NCBI RefSeq assembly: GCF_007744675.1
Contig: NZ_CP036269.1
Span: 6,065,046-6,129,045, forward strand
DNA: 64,000 nucleotides
Direction of reading: 5' to 3'
From: Gimesia alba
GTDB lineage: Bacteria > Planctomycetota > Planctomycetia > Planctomycetales > Planctomycetaceae
The translations under genes and the position numbers were made by a program. Positions 20,310-28,367 of this stretch are shown here, piece after piece. Position 1 is the stretch's first letter. Every line of letters begins with the position of its first letter. A model generated the notes under the pieces. It was given only the letters and a program-made list of their open reading frames with translations, ran no database searches and was not told where the DNA came from.

Positions 20310-22283
20310 ATGTGCGGAATTGCGGGAATCATTCAGTCTGTCCGGCAACCAGTCCAACAGGCAGAATTGCAGAGCATGATTGAGACGCTCAATCATCGTG
20401 GCCCGGATGCTTCAGGCGTCTCAGCAATGGGTTCCGTGGGATTTGCACACAGCCGACTAAGTATTGTCGACCTCGCCGGTGGTTTACAGCCAATGCAATC
20501 CGCTGACGGCATGCTGACCGTTACCTTCAACGGTGAAATTTATAATCATATTGAACTCCGTGCCCTGCTCTCGAGCAAAGGCTATCAGTTCCGCACGCAC
20601 TCCGATACGGAAGTCATTCTGCATATGTATGCCGAATATGGGCCCGAATGCGTTCAACAATTCAATGGCCAATGGGCCTTTGCCATTTATGATCAGAAAC
20701 AACAACAGGTGTTTCTCTCCCGTGATCGCATGGGAATCCGTCCGCTTGTTTATACACAGACACCAGGTCGTTTCCTGTTCGCTTCCGAAGTCAAAGCGCT
20801 GTTTGCGCTGTCCGATGTCGAACGCAAGGTCGACCTGACCGCGATGAACCAGCTGTTTACATTCTGGTCGCCTCTGCCGCCACGTACATTTTTTGAGGGA
20901 GTCTCCGAACTCCCTCCCGCACACTCCATGATTGTCAAAAACGGTCAAATCAAGATCTGGCAATACTGGAATCTGGATTACAGCCCGAACGAAGAACACA
21001 GAACTCTGGACGATTGGGCCGAAGAACTGCGAGCGTTGCTGATCAATGCCACCCAGCTTCGTCTACGGGCAGATGTCTCTGTTGGTGCCTACTTGAGCGG
21101 TGGGCTCGACTCATCAGTTACAGCCGCCATCATTCGCAATTTCACCAATGCGCCGCTGAATACGTTCTCCGTGAACTTCAACGATAAAGACTACGATGAA
21201 AGTCAGTTCCAGCAGGAAATGATCCAGGAACTGGGAACCGATCACCAGACTGTCTGTTGTTCATACGAAGACATTGGTCGCATCTTTCCCACAGTAATAC
21301 AGCACACCGAGAAACCGGTTTTACGAACGGCTCCCGCGCCGATGTACCTTCTATCGCGACTGGTCAGAGAAAATCAGTTCAAGGTTGTGATGACCGGCGA
21401 AGGAGCAGACGAAGTGCTTGGCGGTTACGACATCTTCAAAGAAACTAAGATTCGACGTTTCTGGAGTCGTCAGCCCGATTCAAAAATTCGACCGCTGTTG
21501 TTGAAGCGACTCTACCCCTACATGAAAAATCTGCAGGCACAGTCACCCGCTTATCTCAAAGCGTTTTTCAAAATCCGTGAGGATGAAATCAACAGCCCGT
21601 TCTTTTCACACCTGCCTCGCTGGGATTTAACAGCCAAGCTAAAAACGTTTTTCAGTGACGACATCAAACAGGAATTATTGAATCAAGATCCGCTGGCTGA
21701 TTTTTCCGATCAACTGCCTGAACGATTTTCAAAATGGCCTTCCTTCTGCCAGGCACAATATCTGGAATCCATCAACCTCATGCCCGGCTACATTCTGTCT
21801 TCTCAGGGTGACCGCATGGCGATGGGGAACTCGATTGAAGGCCGCTTTCCGTTTCTGGATTACCGCGTCGTCGAATTCGCCGCCCGGATTCCCGTGCGAT
21901 ATAAAATGAACGGACTCAACGAGAAATTTCTGCTCAAATACGCGATGCGCGACTTGATTCCCGATAGCATTCGAAAACGCCCCAAACAACCCTATCGCGC
22001 ACCAGACGCACACAGCTTTGTCAATACCGACAAACAGAAAGCCCGCTTCGAATATGTCGAACGGCTATTGTCGCCCGAAAAGCTGAAAGAGAATGGCCTG
22101 TTCCAGCCAACAGCCGTCCAGCGACTGGTCAAGAAAATTGAACAGGGACGCGCCATCGGCACCCGCGACAATATGGCGCTGGTGGGCATCCTTTCCACCC
22201 AACTGCTGGTCGAACAAATGATTCAGACGCAACCAGCGACTCACGAAAACAAACGCACTGAAAGTGCGGCGTTACAAACCTAG
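20310..22283 (+). CDS. Asparagine synthase (glutamine-hydrolysing), AsnB-like
   Basis: A 657-residue class II amidotransferase. With the start at ATG 20310 the protein begins MCGIAGII, leaving Cys2 as the glutaminase nucleophile. The Ntn glutaminase domain covers about residues 2-200 (LNHRGPDASG, TFNGEIYNH, SDTEVILHMY, SRDRMGIRPL). The synthetase domain has the PP-loop YLSGGLDSSV near residue 270 and GEGADEVLGGY near 365. It transfers glutamine ammonia to an adenylated carboxylate, classically aspartate. In clusters with an ACP and an AMP ligase, homologues (exopolysaccharide loci, for example) are thought to amidate a sugar or carrier-bound acid instead. It is first in a plus-strand cassette; the stop is 56 bases before the ACP start. 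Confidence 0.9.
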   Translation: MCGIAGIIQSVRQPVQQAELQSMIETLNHRGPDASGVSAMGSVGFAHSRLSIVDLAGGLQPMQSADGMLTVTFNGEIYNHIELRALLSSKGYQFRTHSDTEVILHMYAEYGPECVQQFNGQWAFAIYDQKQQQVFLSRDRMGIRPLVYTQTPGRFLFASEVKALFALSDVERKVDLTAMNQLFTFWSPLPPRTFFEGVSELPPAHSMIVKNGQIKIWQYWNLDYSPNEEHRTLDDWAEELRALLINATQLRLRADVSVGAYLSGGLDSSVTAAIIRNFTNAPLNTFSVNFNDKDYDESQFQQEMIQELGTDHQTVCCSYEDIGRIFPTVIQHTEKPVLRTAPAPMYLLSRLVRENQFKVVMTGEGADEVLGGYDIFKETKIRRFWSRQPDSKIRPLLLKRLYPYMKNLQAQSPAYLKAFFKIREDEINSPFFSHLPRWDLTAKLKTFFSDDIKQELLNQDPLADFSDQLPERFSKWPSFCQAQYLESINLMPGYILSSQGDRMAMGNSIEGRFPFLDYRVVEFAARIPVRYKMNGLNEKFLLKYAMRDLIPDSIRKRPKQPYRAPDAHSFVNTDKQKARFEYVERLLSPEKLKENGLFQPTAVQRLVKKIEQGRAIGTRDNMALVGILSTQLLVEQMIQTQPATHENKRTESAALQT

Positions 22284-22339
22284 TTATTTACTGACACTAA
22301 TAATCCTTAACTAATAACTACTATTCTAGAGGTAAGAAA

Positions 22340-22606
22340 ATGAGCTCTGTCCAATCGATTCAATCTGACGTACGAAATTTTGTCGCTGAGAATTTCCTGT
22401 TCGGCGAAGATCCGGAATCACTCAACAACGATGATTCATTCCTAGAAACAGGAATTATCGACTCAACGGGTGTTCTCGAACTGGTAGCCTTCATCGAAGA
22501 CAAGTATTCCGTTGAAGTCGATGACGATGAACTGGTTCCTGAAAACCTGGATTCGATTGATCGCCTGATTAACTTCATTGAATCAAAACTCAAAGAATTA
22601 GCTTAA
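22340..22606 (+). CDS. Acyl carrier protein (phosphopantetheine-binding)
   Basis: An 88-residue carrier protein with the phosphopantetheine serine in ETGIIDSTGVLELVAFIE (Ser42), close to the canonical DS[LT] motif. Helix II-III features follow (YSVEVDDDELVPENLDSIDRL). The high acidity and length are normal for the family. The ribosome site AGAGGT lies just upstream of ATG 22340. It lies 19 bases before the AMP ligase gene, the likely enzyme that loads it. It is a dedicated carrier for the cassette rather than the fatty acid synthesis ACP, which normally sits in a fab cluster. Confidence 0.9.
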   Translation: MSSVQSIQSDVRNFVAENFLFGEDPESLNNDDSFLETGIIDSTGVLELVAFIEDKYSVEVDDDELVPENLDSIDRLINFIESKLKELA

Positions 22607-22625
22607 TTTCCTAAGGAGCAGGCCG

Positions 22626-24182
22626 TTGTTGCTGCAATCATTTTTAGAACAGAGTGAGCAGAATGATCCCCAGAAGGTTGCGCTGGTTGTCGACCAGCAG
22701 CGCTATACCTATCTGGAACTCGAACAGCAAAGCAATCGCCTGGCACAGGCATTATTGCAGCGTGGACTCGGACGCGGAGACCGGGTCGCTATCCATCTTG
22801 AAAATTCTCTGGAAGCTGCCGTCGCGATTTTCGCCGTGCTGAAAGCGGGCGGCGTGTTTGTGATGGTCAACCCCACCACCAAGATCGATAAATTATCGTA
22901 CGTTCTGAATAACTGCCGTGCCCGCGTTCTGATCATTCCGGAGAAGAAACGCAAAACGGTTTTCGAAAACTCCGATCTGTTACCACATTTGAAAAACGCA
23001 ATTACGGTCGGAACAACTGCTGAATCACCAGAAGACAATGAACTGCAAATGCCCCGGTTTGATGCCTGGGACCAACTGCAGTCAGAATTCGCCGATCACA
23101 TTTCACCGCCGGCAATCCCCACGATCAGCATCGATCTGGCAGCCCTCGTTTACACATCCGGTTCCACCGGAAATCCCAAAGGGGTCATGCTGACTCACTT
23201 AAATATGACCTCGGCGGCACGTTCCATTACGACCTACTTAATGAACGAGCCTTCGGACATCATTCTGAATGTGCTCCCGCTCTCCTTCGATTATGGCTTG
23301 TACCAACTACTGATGGCGTTTCGCGTGGGAGCCACATTGGTCCTCGAAAAATCATTCACGTATCCCCATGCGGTCCTGCAGAAAATCATCAGCGAACGTG
23401 TCACCGGCTTCCCGCTGGTTCCCACAATGTCTGCCATTCTGTTGAAAATGGACCTCTCAAAATACGACTTTACGAACCTGCGTTTTATCACAAACACGGG
23501 AGCCGCCTTACCGACAGAACACATTTTGACCTTCCGCAAAAGACTGCCCCACGTGCAGATCTTTTCGATGTACGGTTTGACCGAATGCAAACGGGTCTCG
23601 TACCTCCCTCTGGATCAGGTTGATACCAGAACAGGTTCGGTAGGCATCGCCATGCCCGATACCGAAGTCTTTATTGTGGATGATGCAGGACACCACCTGC
23701 CGCCGGAACATGTTGGCGAACTGGTCGTCCGTGGCGCGAATGTCATGAAGGGTTACTGGGAAGCTCCCGAACAAACCGCTGAGCGTTTAAAACCAGCCGA
23801 TTTACCAAACGAGATGCTACTCTACACCGGCGATTTATTCCGCATGGACCGAGAAGGATTTCTCTACTTTGTTGGCAGACGAGATGACATCATCAAAAGC
23901 CGTGGTGAAAAAGTCAGCCCCAAGGAAGTCGAAAATGTCCTGTTTACCCACGAGAAAATTTCAGAAGCAGCCGTCGTGGGAGATCCCGATCCCGTCTTGG
24001 GACAATCTATCCGTGCCATCGTCACCTTGATGCCAGGAGAGGAATTGGCCGAAAAAGAAGTCCTCGCATACTGCCGAAAACATCTGGAAGATTTCATGGT
24101 GCCACAAAAAATCGAATTTCGGGATGAACTCCCCAAATCTCCGAACGGCAAGATCGACAAAAAACAACTCACACTTCCCTGA
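22626..24182 (+). CDS. AMP-dependent acyl/aminoacyl ligase (adenylate-forming)
   Basis: A 518-residue ANL-superfamily enzyme. The A3 motif reads LVYTSGSTGNPKGVMLTH (about residue 175) and the A5-like motif is FSMYGLTECKRVSYLP. A7 is LLYTGDLFRMDREGFLYF, A8 is GRRDDIIKSRGEKVSP, and the A10 lysine is in PKSPNGKIDKKQL at the C-terminus. It would adenylate a carboxylic or amino acid and pass it to the preceding ACP or to CoA. The start is TTG 22626 with AAGGAG 7 bases upstream. Similar ligase/ACP pairs occur with asparagine synthase in exopolysaccharide loci. The substrate cannot be read from the sequence. Confidence 0.9.
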   Translation: MLLQSFLEQSEQNDPQKVALVVDQQRYTYLELEQQSNRLAQALLQRGLGRGDRVAIHLENSLEAAVAIFAVLKAGGVFVMVNPTTKIDKLSYVLNNCRARVLIIPEKKRKTVFENSDLLPHLKNAITVGTTAESPEDNELQMPRFDAWDQLQSEFADHISPPAIPTISIDLAALVYTSGSTGNPKGVMLTHLNMTSAARSITTYLMNEPSDIILNVLPLSFDYGLYQLLMAFRVGATLVLEKSFTYPHAVLQKIISERVTGFPLVPTMSAILLKMDLSKYDFTNLRFITNTGAALPTEHILTFRKRLPHVQIFSMYGLTECKRVSYLPLDQVDTRTGSVGIAMPDTEVFIVDDAGHHLPPEHVGELVVRGANVMKGYWEAPEQTAERLKPADLPNEMLLYTGDLFRMDREGFLYFVGRRDDIIKSRGEKVSPKEVENVLFTHEKISEAAVVGDPDPVLGQSIRAIVTLMPGEELAEKEVLAYCRKHLEDFMVPQKIEFRDELPKSPNGKIDKKQLTLP

Positions 24183-24271
24183 AGTGATAGAACAACAACA
24201 AACAACGTTACTACCAACAATAAAACGATTTGCTGAACGACTCTGTCAGCGAATAAGGAGAATAGAGAAAC

Positions 24272-25273
24272 ATGATCACTCAGACGAAAGCATTCAGCCC
24301 TGAATTATTGAACCTCGATTGTGCAGCAGAAACCGACCGCATCGTCAAATGGATGCAGGAAACGGTTCGCAAAACGATGCGTAAAAAAGGAGCTGTTCTG
24401 GGTTTGTCCGGCGGAATCGACAGTAGCGTGGTCACAGCGTTGTGTGTCCGTGCCTTCGGAGCCGATCGTGTTCTGGGAATCATGATGCCCGAACACGATA
24501 CGAAAGATGAAAGTCTGACCTACGGTCAACTGCTGGCGGATCATTTTAACGTTGAAGCCATCGTAGAAAACATCTCACCCATGCTGCAGGGAGCAGGCTG
24601 CTATGAGCGCCGTGATGCCGCCATCAAACAGGTCATCCCGGAATATCAGCCGAACTGGAAATCAAAAATCGTTCTGCCCAACCTGCTTAAGGAAGGCGGC
24701 TACCGCGTCTTCTCTGTCGTTGTGCAAACTCCCTCGGGAGAATTCATCAAAAAACGACTCCCATTATCCGCTTATCAAACGATTGTCGCCGCGACCAACT
24801 TCAAACAGCGTTGCCGCAAAATGATGGAATACTACCATGCAGACCGTTTGAACTACGCCGTCCCGGGAACACCGAATCGGCTTGAATACGATCAAGGGTT
24901 CTTTGTGAAAAACGGCGATGGTGCAGCCGATTTAAAACCAATTGCGCACCTCTATAAATCACAGGTATATCAGCTCGCTGCCTACCTGGACGTACCCGAA
25001 GTCATTCGCATGCGGCCTCCCACAACCGACACCTACTCTCTGGAACAATCTCAAGAAGAATTCTTCTTCGCTGTCTCTTATGACAAACTGGACTGCTGTC
25101 TTTACGGTTTAAATAACGGCTTTCCAGCCGCAGATGTCGCAGCAGGCATTGGGCTGCCCTCAGAACAGGTTGAATTGGTTTACGGCGATATCGAATCCAA
25201 ACGCAAAGCGGCTCGTTATTTACACATGCCGCCACAGCTGATTGATTCCGTATCCAAACATGCCGAAGCTTAG
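24272..25273 (+). CDS. NAD synthase-like PP-loop amidating enzyme (NadE family)
   Basis: A 333-residue NadE-family protein. The PP-loop reads LGLSGGIDSSVVTALC (near residue 45). The C-terminal half has the family pattern LYKSQVYQLAAYLDVPEVI and PTTDTYSLEQSQEEFFFAVSYDKLD. It lacks the nitrilase glutaminase domain of long NadE enzymes, so it would use ammonia or a partner glutaminase. An insertion of about 40 residues (near 118-160) separates the halves. Its place after asparagine synthase, ACP and AMP ligase genes suggests amidation of a glycan or carrier-bound acid, rather than or besides NAD synthesis. AAGGAG precedes ATG 24272 at about 12 bases. Confidence 0.8.
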   Translation: MITQTKAFSPELLNLDCAAETDRIVKWMQETVRKTMRKKGAVLGLSGGIDSSVVTALCVRAFGADRVLGIMMPEHDTKDESLTYGQLLADHFNVEAIVENISPMLQGAGCYERRDAAIKQVIPEYQPNWKSKIVLPNLLKEGGYRVFSVVVQTPSGEFIKKRLPLSAYQTIVAATNFKQRCRKMMEYYHADRLNYAVPGTPNRLEYDQGFFVKNGDGAADLKPIAHLYKSQVYQLAAYLDVPEVIRMRPPTTDTYSLEQSQEEFFFAVSYDKLDCCLYGLNNGFPAADVAAGIGLPSEQVELVYGDIESKRKAARYLHMPPQLIDSVSKHAEA

Positions 25274-25283
25274 TGTACTTCAT

Positions 25284-25483
25284 GTGTAGTGTTTTTTTAT
25301 TAGATTTGAATGTGATTCCCAGGTCCGCAACCTGACCCAGGTCGGTTTTAACCGCGGCTAACGCCGTGCGGCTGATCTTGTTTATGGGTACTTTGCCAGC
25401 CGGAATGACTTATTAGCCGAAGGGCGTTAGCCCCGGTTCATCCTCATTTGTAAGGACTATTCGAATTAAGAAACGCTATCTGG
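25284..25483 (+). repeat. MITE-like palindromic repeat, copy 1
   Basis: About 200 bp between the NadE-like and deacetylase genes. Two internal arms of 27 bases are inverted copies: AACCGCGGCTAACGCCGTGC... at 25348 onward and, as reverse complement, AACCGGGGCTAACGCCCTTC... ending near 25439. The outer ends are a degenerate terminal inverted repeat (TGTAGTGTTT on the left; AAACGCTATCTGG on the right). The same element occurs at 38535 and 63309. Confidence 0.85.
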
Positions 25484-25513
25484 CCGTCAAGAAATCAAAC
25501 AGGAAACAGAACC

Positions 25514-26512
25514 GTGAGTAAAAGAGAACTCCTGGCAAAAGCGCTGGACTGGTCTGGTTTCAATAAACTGGCTCGTTCGACTCATCTCTGGAATGGACTG
25601 ATTGTCCTGAATTACCACCGGGTCGGTGAAGCCAATCAGTCACTCTTTGACCATGATCTCTGGAGTGCTTCTGTCGAAGACTTCGAACAACAGGTGCGTT
25701 TTCTCAGCCTGAACTTTGACCTGATCCGCATTCGTGATCTGGACGACCTTTGGAATCGGAAGAAAGGGCGCCACGTTCTGATTACATTCGACGACGGCTA
25801 TCTCGATAACTATGAATGTGCCTTTCCCATTCTGAAATCTTATAATTCGCCCGCCACATTCTTTCTGACAACAGGCTTCCTGGATGACAGAAAAGTAGCC
25901 TGGTGGGATGAAATCTCCTGGATGGTCCGCTGCGCCACGCAATCAGAATTACCTGAAAATTCCTGGACGGGTGATGCTGTCTCATTGAAATCAGATGACT
26001 GCGATCAATCAATCAAAAGGCTGCTCAGTGTCTTCAAAAAATTATCGGGGGATGAAACGGAAACGTATCTGAACTTCCTGGCAGAGCAAACCGGCGCCGG
26101 ACGCTGCCCGCAGGAAATCGCAGACCAGGTCTGGATGACCTGGGATATGGTTCGAGAAATGCATGCAGCCGGCATGGATTTCGGCGGGCATACTGTTAAC
26201 CATCCCATTCTGGCAAACCATCCTGAAGAAACACAACGATTTGAAATCGAACACTGCAAACAGAGAATTGAAACGGAAATCAAAGATTCGATTTCCGCCT
26301 TCAGCTATCCCGTCGGCGGAAAAGACTGCTTCAATCAACAAACCAGAGACTGCCTGCAGCAGGCCGGTTATCGCTGGGGCTTCAGTTATTACGGCGGTTA
26401 TTCCCAGTTCGGTCCATGTGACAATTGGGATGTCCCACGAATTGCTGTGGAATCCGAAGAACCAGCGACACTCTTTCGTGCTGCCGTTTCACTTCCACAA
26501 GTCTTTTGCTGA
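25514..26512 (+). CDS. Polysaccharide deacetylase family protein
   Basis: A 332-residue NodB-homology (carbohydrate esterase 4) protein. The first motif is LITFDDGYLDNY near residue 95, with the catalytic Asp and a metal Asp. The metal histidines are in FGGHTVNHPIL near residue 225, and FSYPVGG follows. A segment of about 100 residues between motifs 1 and 2 is longer than in minimal NodB domains, as in lipopolysaccharide- and exopolysaccharide-associated deacetylases. No clear signal peptide is seen, so the substrate may be an undecaprenyl- or lipid-linked sugar inside the cell. The start is GTG 25514 after AGGAAAC. It closes the cassette, separated from it by the repeat. Confidence 0.88.
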   Translation: MSKRELLAKALDWSGFNKLARSTHLWNGLIVLNYHRVGEANQSLFDHDLWSASVEDFEQQVRFLSLNFDLIRIRDLDDLWNRKKGRHVLITFDDGYLDNYECAFPILKSYNSPATFFLTTGFLDDRKVAWWDEISWMVRCATQSELPENSWTGDAVSLKSDDCDQSIKRLLSVFKKLSGDETETYLNFLAEQTGAGRCPQEIADQVWMTWDMVREMHAAGMDFGGHTVNHPILANHPEETQRFEIEHCKQRIETEIKDSISAFSYPVGGKDCFNQQTRDCLQQAGYRWGFSYYGGYSQFGPCDNWDVPRIAVESEEPATLFRAAVSLPQVFC

Positions 26513-26737
26513 AACAGAGTGTACATTAATCACGTCCCGCTTCCTCTTCTCCAGCCAGAAATCTTTCGTTCCTGCCTCTCCTTTCCCGATATTTTCCGAG
26601 AATTTGTGATCCTGTAGTCCAGTTGGTTGACGATTCTGATTGAATTTGCGATAACAGCGGACCGCTTTAAAGGTTGTGGTACGCGCAGCAATGTGACGGA
26701 TATCATAATCCTGACTGCTATATCTAGTCTGATCCTC
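26513..26737. other. Intergenic region upstream of the rpsD promoter
   Basis: About 225 bases after the deacetylase gene. No clear terminator or gene is seen on either strand; a minus-strand open frame through it runs antisense into rpsD and is rejected. Confidence 0.4.
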
Positions 26738-26778
26738 TTGGCATAATGACTGTAAACTATTATGTAAGAATAGTTTAC
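26738..26778 (+). promoter_or_regulatory. Candidate rpsD promoter overlapped by a perfect palindrome
   Basis: TTGGCA (26738-26743) and TATGTA (26761-26766) are spaced by 17 bases, a good sigma-70 type arrangement. A perfect inverted repeat, GTAAACTATT (26752-26761) and AATAGTTTAC (26769-26778) with a 7-base gap, covers the -10 box. This looks like an operator; as RNA it would lie at or before the transcription start. A leader of about 85 bases would follow. Confidence 0.5.
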
Positions 26779-26862
26779 TATGATCAGGCTCTAATAATAA
26801 TTCTTTGCCGTTCATCAAGTACACAGTACGGCAGCTTGTGATTAATGTGGGAGAAAGTCTGA

Positions 26863-27468
26863 ATGGGTCGTTACACAGGACCAAAAGGACGGGTGAACCG
26901 TCGCTTAGGAGCTTTGGTTTTCGAAGACGCAGGTGCAACACGCGCATTGGACCAGCGAAACCTTCCGCCAGGAATGTCACAGCGTCGTCGCAAGGCCTCT
27001 AACTATGGTCTCGCCTTGATCGAAAAGCAGAAGATCAAATTCTATTATGGTCTGCGTGAGCGTCAGTTACGTCGCTACTTCGACAAAGCCCGCCGCATCA
27101 AAGGTAACACCGGGGAAGCATTGCTGATTCTCTGCGAGCAACGTCTCGATAACGTTGTCTGCCGTGCCGGATTTGCTCAAACGCGTCCACAAGCCCGACA
27201 GGGAATCGTACACTCACACTTCCAGTTGAACGGCGTGACTGTCAACAAGCCTTCCATCTGGGTTAAACCCGGTGATGTCATTACTGTTCGGAATCGTCCG
27301 AACCTCAAAAAACTCTATGGTGAGTTGGTTGAGTCTGGCCGTCCCGGATGTGCCTGGATTACACTGGACAAAAAAGCGTTGGCTGCCAACGTGGTCACTG
27401 CACCAACCTTTGAAGACGTCAGCCTGCCGGTAGACGTGGGTCAGGTTGTGGCTCTGATCTCCCGCTAA
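26863..27468 (+). CDS. rpsD: 30S ribosomal protein S4
   Basis: A 201-residue S4 protein, a primary 16S rRNA binder that starts assembly of the small subunit body. It begins MGRYTGPKGRVNRRLG, and QRRRKASNYGLALIEKQK follows. The S4 RNA-binding domain starts near residue 92 (EQRLDNVVCRAGFAQTRPQA) with the typical VNKPSIWVKPGDVITVR strand. The N-terminus lacks the zinc-binding cysteines of the C+ form, so it is a C-minus S4. The start at ATG 26863 follows a GGGAGA ribosome site. It is a stand-alone gene with its own promoter and terminator rather than part of an alpha operon. Confidence 0.96.
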   Translation: MGRYTGPKGRVNRRLGALVFEDAGATRALDQRNLPPGMSQRRRKASNYGLALIEKQKIKFYYGLRERQLRRYFDKARRIKGNTGEALLILCEQRLDNVVCRAGFAQTRPQARQGIVHSHFQLNGVTVNKPSIWVKPGDVITVRNRPNLKKLYGELVESGRPGCAWITLDKKALAANVVTAPTFEDVSLPVDVGQVVALISR

Positions 27469-27490
27469 GGGAATCTCAAAAAACAACTCA

Positions 27491-27529
27491 ACACTCCGAA
27501 AAGCACATTTGTTTTTCGGAGTGTTTTTT
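27491..27529 (+). terminator. Intrinsic terminator of rpsD
   Basis: ACACTCCGAAAA pairs with TTTTTCGGAGTGT around a short loop, followed by a T-run. Confidence 0.95.
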
Positions 27530-27686
27530 ATTTACCTTCATTAATATCTCCCCCTCTGGGGTGAGAATTCATTTGTGAAACGTTATTGTAATAAACTGAT
27601 CTCAGGTCAGAACGGCCTGAATTCGAACGCAGTAACCGCCGTGGTTTCTGGAATCAATATCGGCCTTGAAACATAGAGGCATAGTT

Positions 27687-28301
27687 ATGGCGACGGAACG
27701 TCGAAAAGCCGTCCTGCTGTTTGGTGCTCCCGGAGTTGGTAAAGGAACTCAGGGTAGAATCCTCGGTCAAATTCCCGGTTTTTTCCACCTCTCCAGTGGC
27801 GACGTCTTTCGTTCGATCGACATTGAATCTCCCGAAGGTCAGGAAATCTATAAATACAGTTCGCGGGGAGAACTCGTTCCCGATGATCTCAGTATCCGGA
27901 TCTGGAAACAGGGACTCGATGCCCGCGCCACGCTCTCGATGTATAAGCCAAGAAAAGACATTCTGATTCTCGACGGAATTCCCCGAAACGTCGAACAGTC
28001 AAAAATTCTGGAACAACATATTGAAGTCCTCAAAGTTCTGCACTTAACTTGTAGCGACGAAGAGGAAATGATTCACCGCATCCGTCATCGTGCGATTCGG
28101 GAAAACCGGGCCGACGATGCGAATGAAAGCGTCATCCGACGCCGCTTCGAGATCTATCGCGAAGAATCTTCCCTGGTTCTCAGTTGCTATCCCGAAGAGA
28201 TCATCGCCCATATTGATGCCATTGGCTCACCGGCGGGTGTCCTGCTTGCCTGTCTGGAACAGTTGGTTCCCGTTCAGGATGCCCACTTCCGAGGCGAATA
28301 G
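27687..28301 (+). CDS. Adenylate kinase-like nucleoside monophosphate kinase
   Basis: A 204-residue P-loop kinase. The Walker A site is LLFGAPGVGKGTQGRIL at residues 10-26. LSSGDVFRS matches the NMP-binding loop (usually LSTGDMLR), and LILDGIPRNVEQ matches the LDGFPRT..Q motif. The expected RxxxR-like basic residues are in HRAIRENRADD, and the LID is short and has no zinc cysteines. It would balance adenine nucleotides, but the substituted motifs leave another NMP substrate possible. ATG 27687 (MATERRK) is preceded by GAGGC; TTG 27666 is an in-frame alternative. A sulfatase gene follows 66 bases later. Confidence 0.75.
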   Translation: MATERRKAVLLFGAPGVGKGTQGRILGQIPGFFHLSSGDVFRSIDIESPEGQEIYKYSSRGELVPDDLSIRIWKQGLDARATLSMYKPRKDILILDGIPRNVEQSKILEQHIEVLKVLHLTCSDEEEMIHRIRHRAIRENRADDANESVIRRRFEIYREESSLVLSCYPEEIIAHIDAIGSPAGVLLACLEQLVPVQDAHFRGE

Positions 28302-28367
28302 AACACAAACGACCAGAACGGAATACTACAGCGAACAACACAATCAATTGACCAGAAAGGCGCGCTC

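Noticed and set aside
26489-26980. 163-codon minus-strand frame overlapping the rpsD start
   Set aside because: It runs antisense over the rpsD promoter and first codons, where the rpsD signals are clear.
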